Source: Nitrospirota bacterium (GTDB taxonomy: Bacteria > Nitrospirota > Nitrospiria > SBBL01 > Manganitrophaceae). From it: 9,256 nt of DNA. Each line of letters starts with the position of its first letter. Within the stretch, counting starts at the first letter, position 1. Below, piece after piece: positions 1-5,963 of this stretch. Below the pieces are notes generated by a model. That model was not told where the DNA came from, ran no database searches, and worked only from the letters and a program-made list of their open reading frames with translations. The translations under genes were made by a program, and so were the position numbers. The stretch covers positions 1-9,256 of the forward strand of contig JAHFEM010000039.1 of assembly GCA_023248505.1 (NCBI GenBank), given 5' to 3'.

Positions 1-777
1 ATTACCACCGAGACGAAAAACTATCTGAAGGGACTCTACGGAAAACCGTCGGCGGCGATCAACGAGCAGGTGCGCAAGAGGGCCATCGGGGATGAGGAGG
101 TGGTGACGTGCCGGCCGGCCGACCTCATCGAACCGGAATTGATTCGGACCCAAGCTGAACTGAAGGATATCTCTCAAAGCGTAGAAGATCTCATTACATA
201 CACCCTCTTTCCTAAAGTCGCGCTTGACTTTTTTTCAAAGAAGAACGATCCTAATAATAAACCGGAAGCACCCTCAAAGGGGAAAGAAATTGAGTCGGCG
301 CCGGCGGCCCCGTCGCCTCTGCTCACCCCCAGCGAATTTAATGTGAAAGTGCATGGGGAAACCTTCCATGTGAAGGTCGGGGGAATGGGTCATCCGGGGG
401 AGGGAGGCCGGCCTTATTTCCTTTATATCGACGGACAGCTTGAAGAGGTGATGGTCGAGTCGCTCTTGGAGGTGGTCCCGAGCGCCGAGGGAAGAATCGA
501 TGCCAAGGCGGGGGGGCGATCGACCCGGCCGAAGGCGGCCCATGAGGGGGATGTGACCACCCCGATGCCGGGGGCGGTGGTCGGCATCAAAGTCCGATTA
601 GGCGAGAAGGTTAAAACGGGACAGACGGTCCTGATCGTTGAGGCGATGAAAATGCAGAGCGAGGTTCACACGCCCATTCCGGGGGTGGTCATGGCGATCC
701 ATGTTGCAGAAGGGGATCGTGTTAATCCGGATGAGGTCTTGGTCGAAATTCGGATAGAGGGAGAGCAAAAGAATTGA
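1..777 (+). CDS. oadA: Pyruvate carboxylase subunit B / oxaloacetate decarboxylase alpha subunit, C-terminal part (5' cut by window)
   Basis: Open from base 1 in frame 1, 258 residues visible; the carboxyltransferase TIM barrel lies before the window. The first ~70 residues (LKGLYGKP, then CRPADLIEPEL) are the typical tail of the PYC/OADA conserved carboxylase domain. A Pro/Lys-rich linker follows at about residues 80-110. The C-terminal ~75 residues form a biotinyl/lipoyl attachment domain. The biotin site is EAMKM, with the acceptor lysine at visible residue 217 (codon 649-651). Biotin carries CO2 between the carboxylase and carboxyltransferase half-reactions. In this family the product makes oxaloacetate from pyruvate (with a separate biotin carboxylase subunit PycA), or decarboxylates oxaloacetate in the Na+ pump version. 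No OadB or PycA is visible, so the direction cannot be settled. The stop overlaps the next start (TTGA), suggesting translational coupling. Confidence 0.92.
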   Translation: MTTETKNYLKGLYGKPSAAINEQVRKRAIGDEEVVTCRPADLIEPELIRTQAELKDISQSVEDLITYTLFPKVALDFFSKKNDPNNKPEAPSKGKEIESAPAAPSPLLTPSEFNVKVHGETFHVKVGGMGHPGEGGRPYFLYIDGQLEEVMVESLLEVVPSAEGRIDAKAGGRSTRPKAAHEGDVTTPMPGAVVGIKVRLGEKVKTGQTVLIVEAMKMQSEVHTPIPGVVMAIHVAEGDRVNPDEVLVEIRIEGEQKN

Positions 778-1478
778 ATCATCTGGTTCAGCAAATTGCG
801 ATTATGGTTCTGCCGCTTCTCTTCGCGGTGACCCTTCACGAGGCGGCCCATGCTTGGGTGGCCGACAAGAAAGGGGACGCGACCGCCCGGATGCTGGGGC
901 GGATCACCCTCAATCCGTGGGTCCACACGGATCTCTTCGGGACGATCATCATTCCGCTCCTTCTTTTTGCGACCACCGGTTTTATCTTCGGATATGCCAA
1001 GCCGGTTCCGGTGAATCCGTTCAATCTTCGCCGCCCGAAACAAGACATGGCCTGGGTGGCTGCGGCGGGCCCGGGGATGAACCTCCTTTTGGCGATCATC
1101 AGCGGCGTATTGTATCGCGCGATCCTCATGATCTATCCTCAGCTTTATTCCTTGGGCGGGGTTGGAAACTTTTCGAGCTCCCAAGGACTTCTCTCGGCCT
1201 TCTTCGTTCCGCTTCTCCTGATGCTCCGTTTTTCGGTCGATATCAACATTCTGCTGATGGTGTTCAATCTCATTCCGATTCCTCCCCTGGATGGCGGACG
1301 GGTCTTGGTCGGCGTTTTACCGGAACGTCAATCCCGGCTGATCGGTCAGATAGAACCGTATGGAATGCTTCTTTTGATCGTCATCGTTTTTCTTGATCCA
1401 TTTGGCATGATGCGGCGATTTGTCTGGCCGCTCGTCTCGGTCTTTTCAGGATATATTTTCGGCGAGTCGGTTATTTAA
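774..1478 (+). CDS. Site-2 protease family (M50) membrane metalloprotease
   Basis: 234 residues, highly hydrophobic with about five to six membrane segments. The zinc-binding HExxH motif is HEAAH at residues 22-26 in the first membrane segment. The third ligand motif is NLIPIPPLDGG, with N165 and D173. AAAGPGMNLLLA lies between them, as in short S2P-like proteins of the bacterial M50B group. These enzymes cut peptide bonds inside the membrane; substrates of this subfamily are mostly unknown. I chose the TTG at 774 because its sequence overlaps the upstream stop and a GGGAG-type SD lies 5' of it. An in-frame ATG at 804 (residue 11) is the alternative, but it would leave few residues before HExxH. 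The tight coupling to a biotin carboxyltransferase gene does not by itself point to a substrate. Confidence 0.88.
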   Translation: MNHLVQQIAIMVLPLLFAVTLHEAAHAWVADKKGDATARMLGRITLNPWVHTDLFGTIIIPLLLFATTGFIFGYAKPVPVNPFNLRRPKQDMAWVAAAGPGMNLLLAIISGVLYRAILMIYPQLYSLGGVGNFSSSQGLLSAFFVPLLLMLRFSVDINILLMVFNLIPIPPLDGGRVLVGVLPERQSRLIGQIEPYGMLLLIVIVFLDPFGMMRRFVWPLVSVFSGYIFGESVI

Positions 1479-1482
1479 ACAA

Positions 1483-1511
1483 AAAGAGGCGGGCCGAAGG
1501 CCCGCCTCTTT
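1483..1511. terminator. Strong, probably bidirectional hairpin terminator
   Basis: A perfect 13-bp inverted repeat, 1483-1495 with 1499-1511, has a 3-nt loop. It starts five bases after the M50 protease stop codon. Read on the minus strand it is followed by TTTTTGTTT, a good U-tract for the operon arriving from 3080. On the plus strand the stem itself ends in TTT. It separates two convergent transcription units. Confidence 0.9.
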
Positions 1512-1530
1512 ACAGATCTGTTTTCGGGTG

Positions 1531-1611
1531 TCAGAAGAGATTCGACAGCAGCATCCAGATCACGATCAGACCAAACGGAACTCCCAACAACCAAGCGATC
1601 AAGTATCTCAT
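1531..1611 (-). CDS. 26-residue hydrophobic membrane micro-protein
   Basis: Reads ATG at 1611-1609 to TGA at 1533-1531. The product starts MRYLIAWLLGVPFGL and ends with LLSNLF. Almost the whole chain can form one transmembrane helix, with Arg2 as a cytoplasmic-side charge and a central Gly-x-Pro. The SD, AAGGAAGGAG five bases before the ATG, is as strong as any in the window. The gene starts 19 bases after the PRC-barrel gene stop and ends just before the terminator, so it is the last gene of that minus-strand operon. Single-helix micro-proteins of this type usually bind and tune larger membrane proteins, but I do not recognise this one. It is below common gene-calling length limits. Confidence 0.7.
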   Translation of the reverse strand: MRYLIAWLLGVPFGLIVIWMLLSNLF

Positions 1612-1629
1612 CGCTACTCCTTCCTTTTG

Positions 1630-2691
1630 TTAAGCGCTCTTTTGGAGTCTCTCTTCGCTCTGCATGGGCGGTGGGGGCCGCTTTGAAAAGACTTCCTCCG
1701 CGGCCGATTGGGTCTCCTTCCGGCGGAGCGCAAAAAGGTTTTCTTTTACGATCGAATCGAACAGGATTTCGTGAACCCCTGCTTCCTTCGCTTTTTGTAC
1801 TGCACTGTATGTGATCATCTCTCCTTGCAGAAGGATAACCCTGTCAGAGGGATCCAGGATCGTTCGGCTGACCCGGCGCCCGACCGCCTGCTCGATTCGA
1901 CGTTGCAGGATCCGGTTCCGGAGCCAGTGGAAATATCCTTCTGCTCTCTTGCGGATGCGATCGACGCTGGCGCCGAAGTCTTCCCAGAAACGCGACGCTT
2001 CCGTTTTGCCCCGGACAAAGCCGGATCGGCTGCGCTCCTTCATCTGTTCCATTCGTTCCTGAGCGGTTTTCCCCCAGGTCTCTTTTTTCTCTCGCGCTGT
2101 GGCGCCGAAGGCGCCCGATTTGCCTCGAACTCTTTCCAATGATTCGACACCGGCCTCTTTCATGTTTTGATAGGTGGCGGAGAGACCTCCTTTTTGTGCG
2201 GTCAGCGTTTCGAGGGCCGACTGTGAGACGATAATGACATCTTTCCCGATCTTTTGAATATGCTCAAAGTCGATGTGTTTCTTCCCTTCGGCCGTATCTT
2301 GGAAGAGGCCCCGCGTGACTTCGATTCCGGTGACGGCGCCGGTCAGTTCGTCAATATCCAAATCGTACACGGTTCCGATCTCATGCCCCCGTTCGGAGAG
2401 GACCTTCCGCCCGGACAAATTAAAGCTCTCTTTGAGCTGTTTTGGATCGATCTGTTCAGACGATATTTCTAACGATGCCCCCGGCTTTAAGACGATCGCG
2501 TCCGGGCCGATACTCTCCGCACTTTCAAAGGGGATAACCTGGGGGGATCGGAAGAGGCCGCCCTCTTCCAAAACGAACCCGGTTACCCTCTTCTGATCCG
2601 CATCAAAGACCAGATTTTCAACCTTGCCGATCGCCTCCCCGCGATCCAATGAATAGATCGGCATTCCGATCAGTTCTCTCCCTGAGATCAT
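1630..2691 (-). CDS. PRC-barrel domain protein (two barrels, charged helical region, C-terminal sandwich-like domain)
   Basis: 353 residues. Residues 1-75 and about 90-156 are two PRC-barrel repeats, each with the GxxIGxVxDLxxD pattern (GEAIGKVENLVFDAD; GHEIGTVYDLDIDE). Residues 160-265 are rich in K, E and R and predicted helical, with the look of a stress-type amphipathic or coiled-coil region. Residues 268-315 (GRRVSRTILDPSDRVILLQG, then an IT...A...G..EI pattern) resemble a small beta-sandwich module as in RNA polymerase beta' or biotinyl-like folds. PRC barrels occur in photosynthetic reaction centre H subunits, RimM and many proteins of unknown function. The ATG overlaps the upstream stop (ATGA), and AGGAGGG lies four bases before it. 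No signal peptide or TM is seen; the product is probably cytoplasmic or anchored through its TM-bearing neighbour. Confidence 0.85.
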   Translation of the reverse strand: MISGRELIGMPIYSLDRGEAIGKVENLVFDADQKRVTGFVLEEGGLFRSPQVIPFESAESIGPDAIVLKPGASLEISSEQIDPKQLKESFNLSGRKVLSERGHEIGTVYDLDIDELTGAVTGIEVTRGLFQDTAEGKKHIDFEHIQKIGKDVIIVSQSALETLTAQKGGLSATYQNMKEAGVESLERVRGKSGAFGATAREKKETWGKTAQERMEQMKERSRSGFVRGKTEASRFWEDFGASVDRIRKRAEGYFHWLRNRILQRRIEQAVGRRVSRTILDPSDRVILLQGEMITYSAVQKAKEAGVHEILFDSIVKENLFALRRKETQSAAEEVFSKRPPPPMQSEERLQKSA

Positions 2692-3080
2692 GCGACCCTC
2701 CTCTGCCGTGAGTATGAAACGGTTTTAAAATAGCCTCTCTTCGCTCTCCGGGATCCCGCTCGAAAGAGAAACGGCAGCAGAATGACCAACAATAAAATGA
2801 AGAGCGCCACCCCTGTGGCAAAGGGGGTGAGTGCGATGAACAGTCCGGAACCGGAGCGATTGAACCAGCCCTCGATACGGCTTCTCGGCGGCGATTCGGA
2901 GGGAGCGCTCTGCTCGGCGCCTTGTCCGACGTTGCCGTTTCCCACAGAGGGTTGAGTCTCTTGCGTCGGCGGACTTGTCATCTGTGCCGATGCCGATGTC
3001 GTTCCCGCCAGCATAAAAAAAAGCAGGGCGGATGCAAACGTCTTGGCGGAGCGATCGTGAAGTCTTCTTGTCATAAGCAT
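2688..3080 (-). CDS. Exported or membrane protein: signal peptide, disordered linker, one C-terminal TM helix
   Basis: 130 residues. A basic N-terminus (TRRLHDR) and a hydrophobic core (about residues 13-27) lead to an SASAQ signal-peptidase-like site near residue 33. A Q/S/P/G-rich, probably disordered linker spans about 34-70. A strong transmembrane helix runs from about 80 to 106, followed by a very basic tail (RAGSRRAKRG). The likely topology is linker outside and basic tail in the cytoplasm, where the acidic stretches of the PRC-barrel partner could bind. The start at 3080 is chosen because GAGG lies five bases ahead; the ATG two codons later would be too far. It overlaps the PRC gene by ATGA, so it is first in the operon. 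No known family recognised. Confidence 0.75.
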   Translation of the reverse strand: MLMTRRLHDRSAKTFASALLFFMLAGTTSASAQMTSPPTQETQPSVGNGNVGQGAEQSAPSESPPRSRIEGWFNRSGSGLFIALTPFATGVALFILLLVILLPFLFRAGSRRAKRGYFKTVSYSRQRRVA

Positions 3081-3464
3081 TTCAACCTCTCTTATTCAGG
3101 TTCAGGCCAATATCCATGGTTTCCTCGGCCTCATCCGATAGATCTAATCCAATGGGCCAAAGGCCTCTCCACCGGATCAACAGATCCGAGATATAAAGAG
3201 AAGGAAATTCCGACCGACGAAAATCTCAGGCTCTGCTTTGAAGTTTTATTTTCTATTTTTATCGTAGCAAATCAGGAGCAGGTCAAACAAGAGAGGGGTT
3301 TGTAGGCGCATTGAAAACCGGCGCGGTGAGCGGTTGCCGGAGGTTACCGGAAAGGGTTCTGATCAGTGATGATTCATCAATCGAGGAGGTCGGGTGATGA
3401 AGCGAAAAAGGGAGTGGACGCTCTGGAAACGATGAGCGAGAAAAGGAGGGGAGCGTCCGCGTCG
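3081..3464. other. Intergenic stretch, 384 bp: operon leader plus unassigned sequence
   Basis: Holds the long leader and promoter of the minus-strand operon (3081-3286). The rest (about 3290-3464) shows no convincing gene. A perfect 6-bp inverted repeat around one base (TGATGA-T-TCATCA) lies at 3367-3379. It is followed by GAGGAGG and a 12-codon plus-strand ORF at 3397-3435 (ATG to TGA). I see no good plus-strand promoter for it, so I do not call it a gene. No clear terminator is seen for the 66-residue gene that ends at 3465. Confidence 0.5.
3258..3286 (-). promoter_or_regulatory. Sigma70-like promoter of the PRC-barrel operon
   Basis: On the minus strand TTGACC (3286-3281) and GATAAA (3263-3258) are separated by 17 bases. 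The expected start near 3251 leaves a leader of about 170 nt before the ATG at 3080. Within the leader, a 6-bp stem with an AACA loop lies at 3173-3188. Confidence 0.55.
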
Positions 3465-3665
3465 TTAGTCCGCTTCGGGTTCACTCGTTCCCTGACGATG
3501 CGTCACCTTATCCTCATCGTAGATTTCTTTCAAGTCTTCTTCCAGCTCTTCATCATCGTTACGGATAAATCGGAGGGGGATGTGCGTCGTTTCCTTCTTC
3601 TCTTCCTTTTTCTCGTCTTTTTTTACTTCTTCTTTTTTTTCTGACTTTGCCTGTTCGTCACTCAT
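3465..3665 (-). CDS. Hypothetical 66-residue highly charged protein
   Basis: The N-terminal 26 residues are almost only K, E and D (EKKEEVKK-type repeats). Next comes a short mixed segment, THIPLRFIRND, and then an acidic stretch (EELEEDLKEIYDED). The product is probably soluble, helical and partly disordered. GGAGG lies five bases before the ATG, and a perfect TATAAT lies about 36 bases upstream, which favours this strand over the overlapping plus-strand frame ending in poly-Phe. No family recognised. It could bind a basic partner or nucleic-acid protein, but nothing in the sequence fixes this. Confidence 0.6.
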   Translation of the reverse strand: MSDEQAKSEKKEEVKKDEKKEEKKETTHIPLRFIRNDDEELEEDLKEIYDEDKVTHRQGTSEPEAD

Positions 3666-3700
3666 GGAAGCCTCCGGAATGATCCTGAACCATTACCTCC

Positions 3701-3706
3701 ATTATA
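3701..3706 (-). promoter_or_regulatory. -10 box (TATAAT) for the 66-residue protein gene
   Basis: A perfect TATAAT on the minus strand (3706-3701), placing the transcript start near 3694 with a short leader to the ATG at 3665. The -35 region is weak: TGTCAA at 16 bases, or TTGATG at 20 bases, are the best available. Confidence 0.55.
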
Positions 3707-3777
3707 CACGGATAGACCCCCCTTGACATCAAGATTCTTAAGCGATGGCAAGGCGGAGCGGGTGCATCGGAAGGGTT

Positions 3778-3842
3778 TGAAAATAAAAGCCCGGAAGCAG
3801 ATCGTTCGATCTCAAAGCGGCTACAGCAACCGCGCTTCCGGG
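3778..3842 (-). terminator. Branched hairpin plus U-tract ending the minus-strand RNA
   Basis: The outer stem 3790-3798 with 3834-3842 (9 bp, perfect) encloses two smaller hairpins: 3799-3804 with 3807-3812 (6 bp) and 3817-3820 with 3830-3833 (4 bp). On the minus strand the stem is followed by TTTTATTTTC. It is larger than a simple terminator and may also be a functional three-way junction. Confidence 0.6.
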
Positions 3843-3901
3843 TTTCGGTGGCGCCGGGGACCTGCGTCCCTAGCATCGACCTAATATCTGTGACGCGTCA
3901 A

Positions 3902-3946
3902 TCAGGACGCCGCCACCTCACATGCCGTAGGATTCGTACTGCCCAC
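3902..3946 (-). CDS. Putative 14-residue mini-ORF inside the structured RNA
   Basis: A near-perfect SD, AAGGAGG at 3960-3954, stands seven bases before GTG at 3946. The frame reads MGSTNPTACEVAAS and stops with TGA at 3904-3902, directly at the base of the 13-pair helix (3905-3917). The SD is the best in the window, which is hard to ignore. It could instead be a chance match in a purine-rich RNA segment. A leader peptide, a dual-function RNA peptide or a peptide precursor are all possible; no known family is recognised. Confidence 0.3.
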   Translation of the reverse strand: MGSTNPTACEVAAS

Positions 3947-4125
3947 TGGACCACCTCCTTCCGCCGGCGTGGAACGTTGCGGCAAGGCCCAGACCTTGCC
4001 CCCCTCCGAATCGACGCGCCGATCGTCGCCCGGAAGGCCGCCCCCGTCCAGGCATCCGAAGAGCAAGCTCTCCGGTCACCCCTCGCTACAGGGACTAGGA
4101 AAGGTGTGTCGCCTTTCCTTTTGAG

Positions 4126-4131
4126 ACTATA
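4126..4131 (-). promoter_or_regulatory. -10 box of the candidate structured RNA
   Basis: TATAGT on the minus strand (4131-4126), six to seven bases before the 5' hairpin of the RNA. The -35 position (GTGCAA, 4154-4149, 17-bp spacing) is weak, with three of six matches. It lies between the maf stop codon and the RNA. Confidence 0.4.
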
Positions 4132-4159
4132 ACATAGAATTTTCGGATTTGCACTCCCC

Positions 4160-4816
4160 CTAAAACGTCCTCCAGTTCATAAAATCCCTTTCGCGATAAA
4201 GCCGTTCAACGTCGAGCGGGACAGGAATGTGAGCCCTCTGGAAGAAGGGGACCATCGGTTTCAACGGAAGGCCGACGGCGGCAAGATAGTCTCCCGCTAG
4301 CCGCTCAATGAAGCGCCGACCTTCCCCCTGAAGCGAGTAGGCCCCGGCTTTATCCAGCGGATCTCCTGTCGCGACGTATTGATCGATCTCAACGTCGCTC
4401 ATGTTCCGCAGGGTTACGTCGATGGTCTCGACATGGATCTCGGAAGGGGGTTGGAGCGGGTCGGACAGAAAGACCGCCGTCCAGATGCGATGGGAGCGTC
4501 CGCTCAGCCGGCGCAAGATTTTTTTGGCGTCTTTCGGGTCGCGCGGCTTTCCGATTTTCTCCCCCTCGCACTCAATCAGGGTATCGCTCCCGATGAGAAT
4601 GCTTTTCGGAAACGCTTCCCGTAGCGACAGGGCCTTGCCTTCAGCGAAGGCGGTGACCTCCTCCACAATCGATCGTTTTTCATCGAGGATCTCCTCGAAT
4701 CGCGGAGGAACGGCTTGAAAGGGGATCCCGAGGAGGGAGAGGATGGCCTTTCGGCGGGCGGAGGTCGATGCGAGGATGATCGACTGCCGGGGGACAGCAT
4801 CGGAGATCAACGGCAT
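4160..4816 (-). CDS. maf: Maf family nucleoside triphosphate pyrophosphatase
   Basis: 218 residues. Maf proteins hydrolyse NTPs to NMP plus pyrophosphate, clearing modified or non-canonical nucleotides (dTTP/UTP type in the YhdE branch); older names call them septum formation inhibitors. Visible hallmarks: the phosphate-binding SxSxRR loop ASTSARRKAIL at 17-27, followed by LLGIPF; GSDT with likely catalytic D78; GKPRDPKDA at 89-97; LSGRSHRIWTAV at 104-115; and DKAGAYSLQG at 155-164. The C-terminus runs about 35 residues past the usual GLPL end, a longer tail than most family members. The start overlaps the dus stop by 10 nt; its own SD is weak, so translation is probably coupled. Cytoplasmic. 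Confidence 0.93.
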   Translation of the reverse strand: MPLISDAVPRQSIILASTSARRKAILSLLGIPFQAVPPRFEEILDEKRSIVEEVTAFAEGKALSLREAFPKSILIGSDTLIECEGEKIGKPRDPKDAKKILRRLSGRSHRIWTAVFLSDPLQPPSEIHVETIDVTLRNMSDVEIDQYVATGDPLDKAGAYSLQGEGRRFIERLAGDYLAAVGLPLKPMVPFFQRAHIPVPLDVERLYRERDFMNWRTF

Positions 4817-5940
4817 GAAACTTCGCTCAGGAACGGAGCCAGCAGGGCCTCAACCTCTTCGGTATTGTGCACCCGGACCAATTTCTCCCGCAGTTGGCCG
4901 GCGCCGGGAAATCCCTTGCAGTACCAGCCGAGATGTTTTCTCATCTCCGCAAATCGGGAGAGACCGCGGGTCTCTTGAAAAAGGCGGGCATGCTCCAGCG
5001 CAGCTTCAAGGCGCTCCAGAGAGGAGCCCGGTTCCTCTCGAATCGGCAGCAGCTCGATTTGACCCAGCGCCTCTGGCCCAGGGACAGGAGCGGCCACCCG
5101 GCGGAGGGCCGCCTTCTTACGGAAGATCCACGGATTTCCCAACGCGGCGCGCCCGATGAGAACTCCATCCACACCGCTTTCTCGAATCCGGTGGGCCGCT
5201 TCATTGAGCGATCGAATATCGCCGTTACCCAAGATCAACGTGCCGGAGCCGTGTGCGACCGAGGCGGCCTCGGCAATCGCCTTCCAATCGGCGGCGCCTC
5301 GATAGCCCTGGTTCAGCGTTCGGCCATGAATCGAAATGGCGGCCGGTTTTTCTTCCAATAGATGAGAGACCCATTCTTGAATCACGACGCGATTGACGCC
5401 GAGCCGCGTCTTGACCGAGATGGGGAGAGGATGCCGTTCGGAAGGGGGAAGTTGTCCGGCCTGTTTTCTGCGGATGAGCCATTCCCCGATTTTGGGATGA
5501 AGGTCAGCGAGCGGGAGCGACCCGCCCGCCACCCAACGATCGATGCCCTGGCGCGCCGCCTGAAGAATCGCCTTTGCGCGAGGCGGATCGTTGATGAGCC
5601 CGGCCCCGCATCCGCGAGATGAGACCGCCTTGGCCGGACACCCCATGTTGATATCGAGGCCGTCGAATCCGAGCTCGCAAACAAGCTGGGCGATCAGAAA
5701 GAAGGATTCCGGTTTGGCGCCGTAGATTTGAGCGACGATGGGCCGTTCGATCTCGTCGAAGATGAGGCCGCCCAGCTCGCTCTCGGCGCCGTGGAGGATT
5801 CCTTCCACGCTCGTGAATTCGGTGACGATCAGGTCGGGCTTTCCATGGGTCGCGACGATCCGCCGAAAACAGGGATCGGTCACCCCATCCATCGGAGAGA
5901 GGGCAATGATCGGTTTGGGAATGTTGTTCCAGAAGTTCAA
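4807..5940 (-). CDS. dus: tRNA-dihydrouridine synthase (Dus/NifR3 family)
   Basis: 377 residues. This FMN enzyme reduces specific uridines of tRNA to dihydrouridine with NADPH. A TIM barrel spans about residues 8-290: SPMDGVTD at 15-22; PIVAQIYGAKPE at 67-78; DINMGCPAKAV at 96-106 with catalytic C101; SVKTRLG at 175-181; SIHGRTLNQGYRGAADW at 203-219; GNGDI at 238-242; GRAALGNPW at 263-271 for FMN binding. The C-terminal helical tRNA-binding domain carries MRKHLGWYCKGFPGA. About 30 extra residues (about 135-170) sit between the active cysteine and the VKTR strand. The TTG start at 5940 is forced by an in-frame TAA shortly upstream; AAGGAA lies six bases before it. It leads a two-gene operon with maf. 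Confidence 0.93.
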   Translation of the reverse strand: MNFWNNIPKPIIALSPMDGVTDPCFRRIVATHGKPDLIVTEFTSVEGILHGAESELGGLIFDEIERPIVAQIYGAKPESFFLIAQLVCELGFDGLDINMGCPAKAVSSRGCGAGLINDPPRAKAILQAARQGIDRWVAGGSLPLADLHPKIGEWLIRRKQAGQLPPSERHPLPISVKTRLGVNRVVIQEWVSHLLEEKPAAISIHGRTLNQGYRGAADWKAIAEAASVAHGSGTLILGNGDIRSLNEAAHRIRESGVDGVLIGRAALGNPWIFRKKAALRRVAAPVPGPEALGQIELLPIREEPGSSLERLEAALEHARLFQETRGLSRFAEMRKHLGWYCKGFPGAGQLREKLVRVHNTEEVEALLAPFLSEVSCR

Positions 5941-5963
5941 TAGCGTTCCTTGGATTACTCTCC

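Larger units (their letters stand above)
3778..4120 (-). ncRNA. Candidate structured RNA, about 340 nt, family not recognised
   Basis: Between the maf stop and the 66-residue gene lies a block with no plausible long protein, yet rich in base pairing. In plus coordinates: 4097-4104 with 4112-4119 (8 bp at the 5' end of the minus transcript); 4056-4064 with 4067-4075 (9 bp, one G-U); 3981-3987 with 3994-4000 (7 bp, 6-nt loop). A nested helix pairs 3905-3917 with 3864-3869 and 3847-3853 (13 pairs, 10-nt bulge on one side). A three-way-junction-like 3' element follows at 3790-3842. A TATAGT box (4131-4126) places the start right at the first hairpin, and the minus strand ends in TTTTATTTT. Conserved sequence signatures of RNase P RNA, tmRNA, SRP RNA and common riboswitches are not seen. 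The minus strand is chosen because it has both the -10 box and the U-tract at the right ends. Confidence 0.5.

Noticed and set aside
2922..3305. Plus-strand 127-codon frame
   Set aside because: Antisense to the signal-peptide gene and its leader; Arg/Cys/His-rich, unlike a real protein.
3397..3435. 12-codon plus-strand ORF with GAGGAGG ahead
   Set aside because: No promoter is visible and the peptide is simply basic; too little to call a gene.
3366..3644. Plus-strand 92-codon frame ending in a run of Phe
   Set aside because: It mirrors the K/E-rich minus-strand gene; the poly-Phe end is the antisense of Lys/Glu codons, and the minus strand has the SD and TATAAT box.
3723..3728. Perfect TTGACA on the plus strand
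   Set aside because: No acceptable -10 hexamer at 15-19 bases downstream; the same bases overlap the weak -35 region of the minus-strand TATAAT promoter.
3891..3900. 10-bp palindrome TGACGCGTCA as an operator
   Set aside because: It lies inside the candidate RNA with no promoter near; it may be a small hairpin of that RNA instead.
3947..3960. Plus-strand match to the 16S rRNA 3' end (CCACCTCCTT)
   Set aside because: It is just the complement of the SD on the minus strand; there is no other rRNA sequence around it.
4097..4123. Plus-strand hairpin with TTTT, like a terminator
   Set aside because: No plus-strand transcript is supported upstream; the same hairpin fits better as the 5' stem of the minus-strand RNA.
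3778..4131. RNase P RNA, tmRNA, SRP RNA or 6S RNA
   Set aside because: The conserved core sequences of the first three are absent on both strands, and the ends do not pair to form the long 6S-like closing stem. A covariance search would settle it.
3848..4132. Plus-strand 94-codon frame across the structured RNA
   Set aside because: Composition is not protein-like, there is no SD, and the region is better explained by RNA helices.
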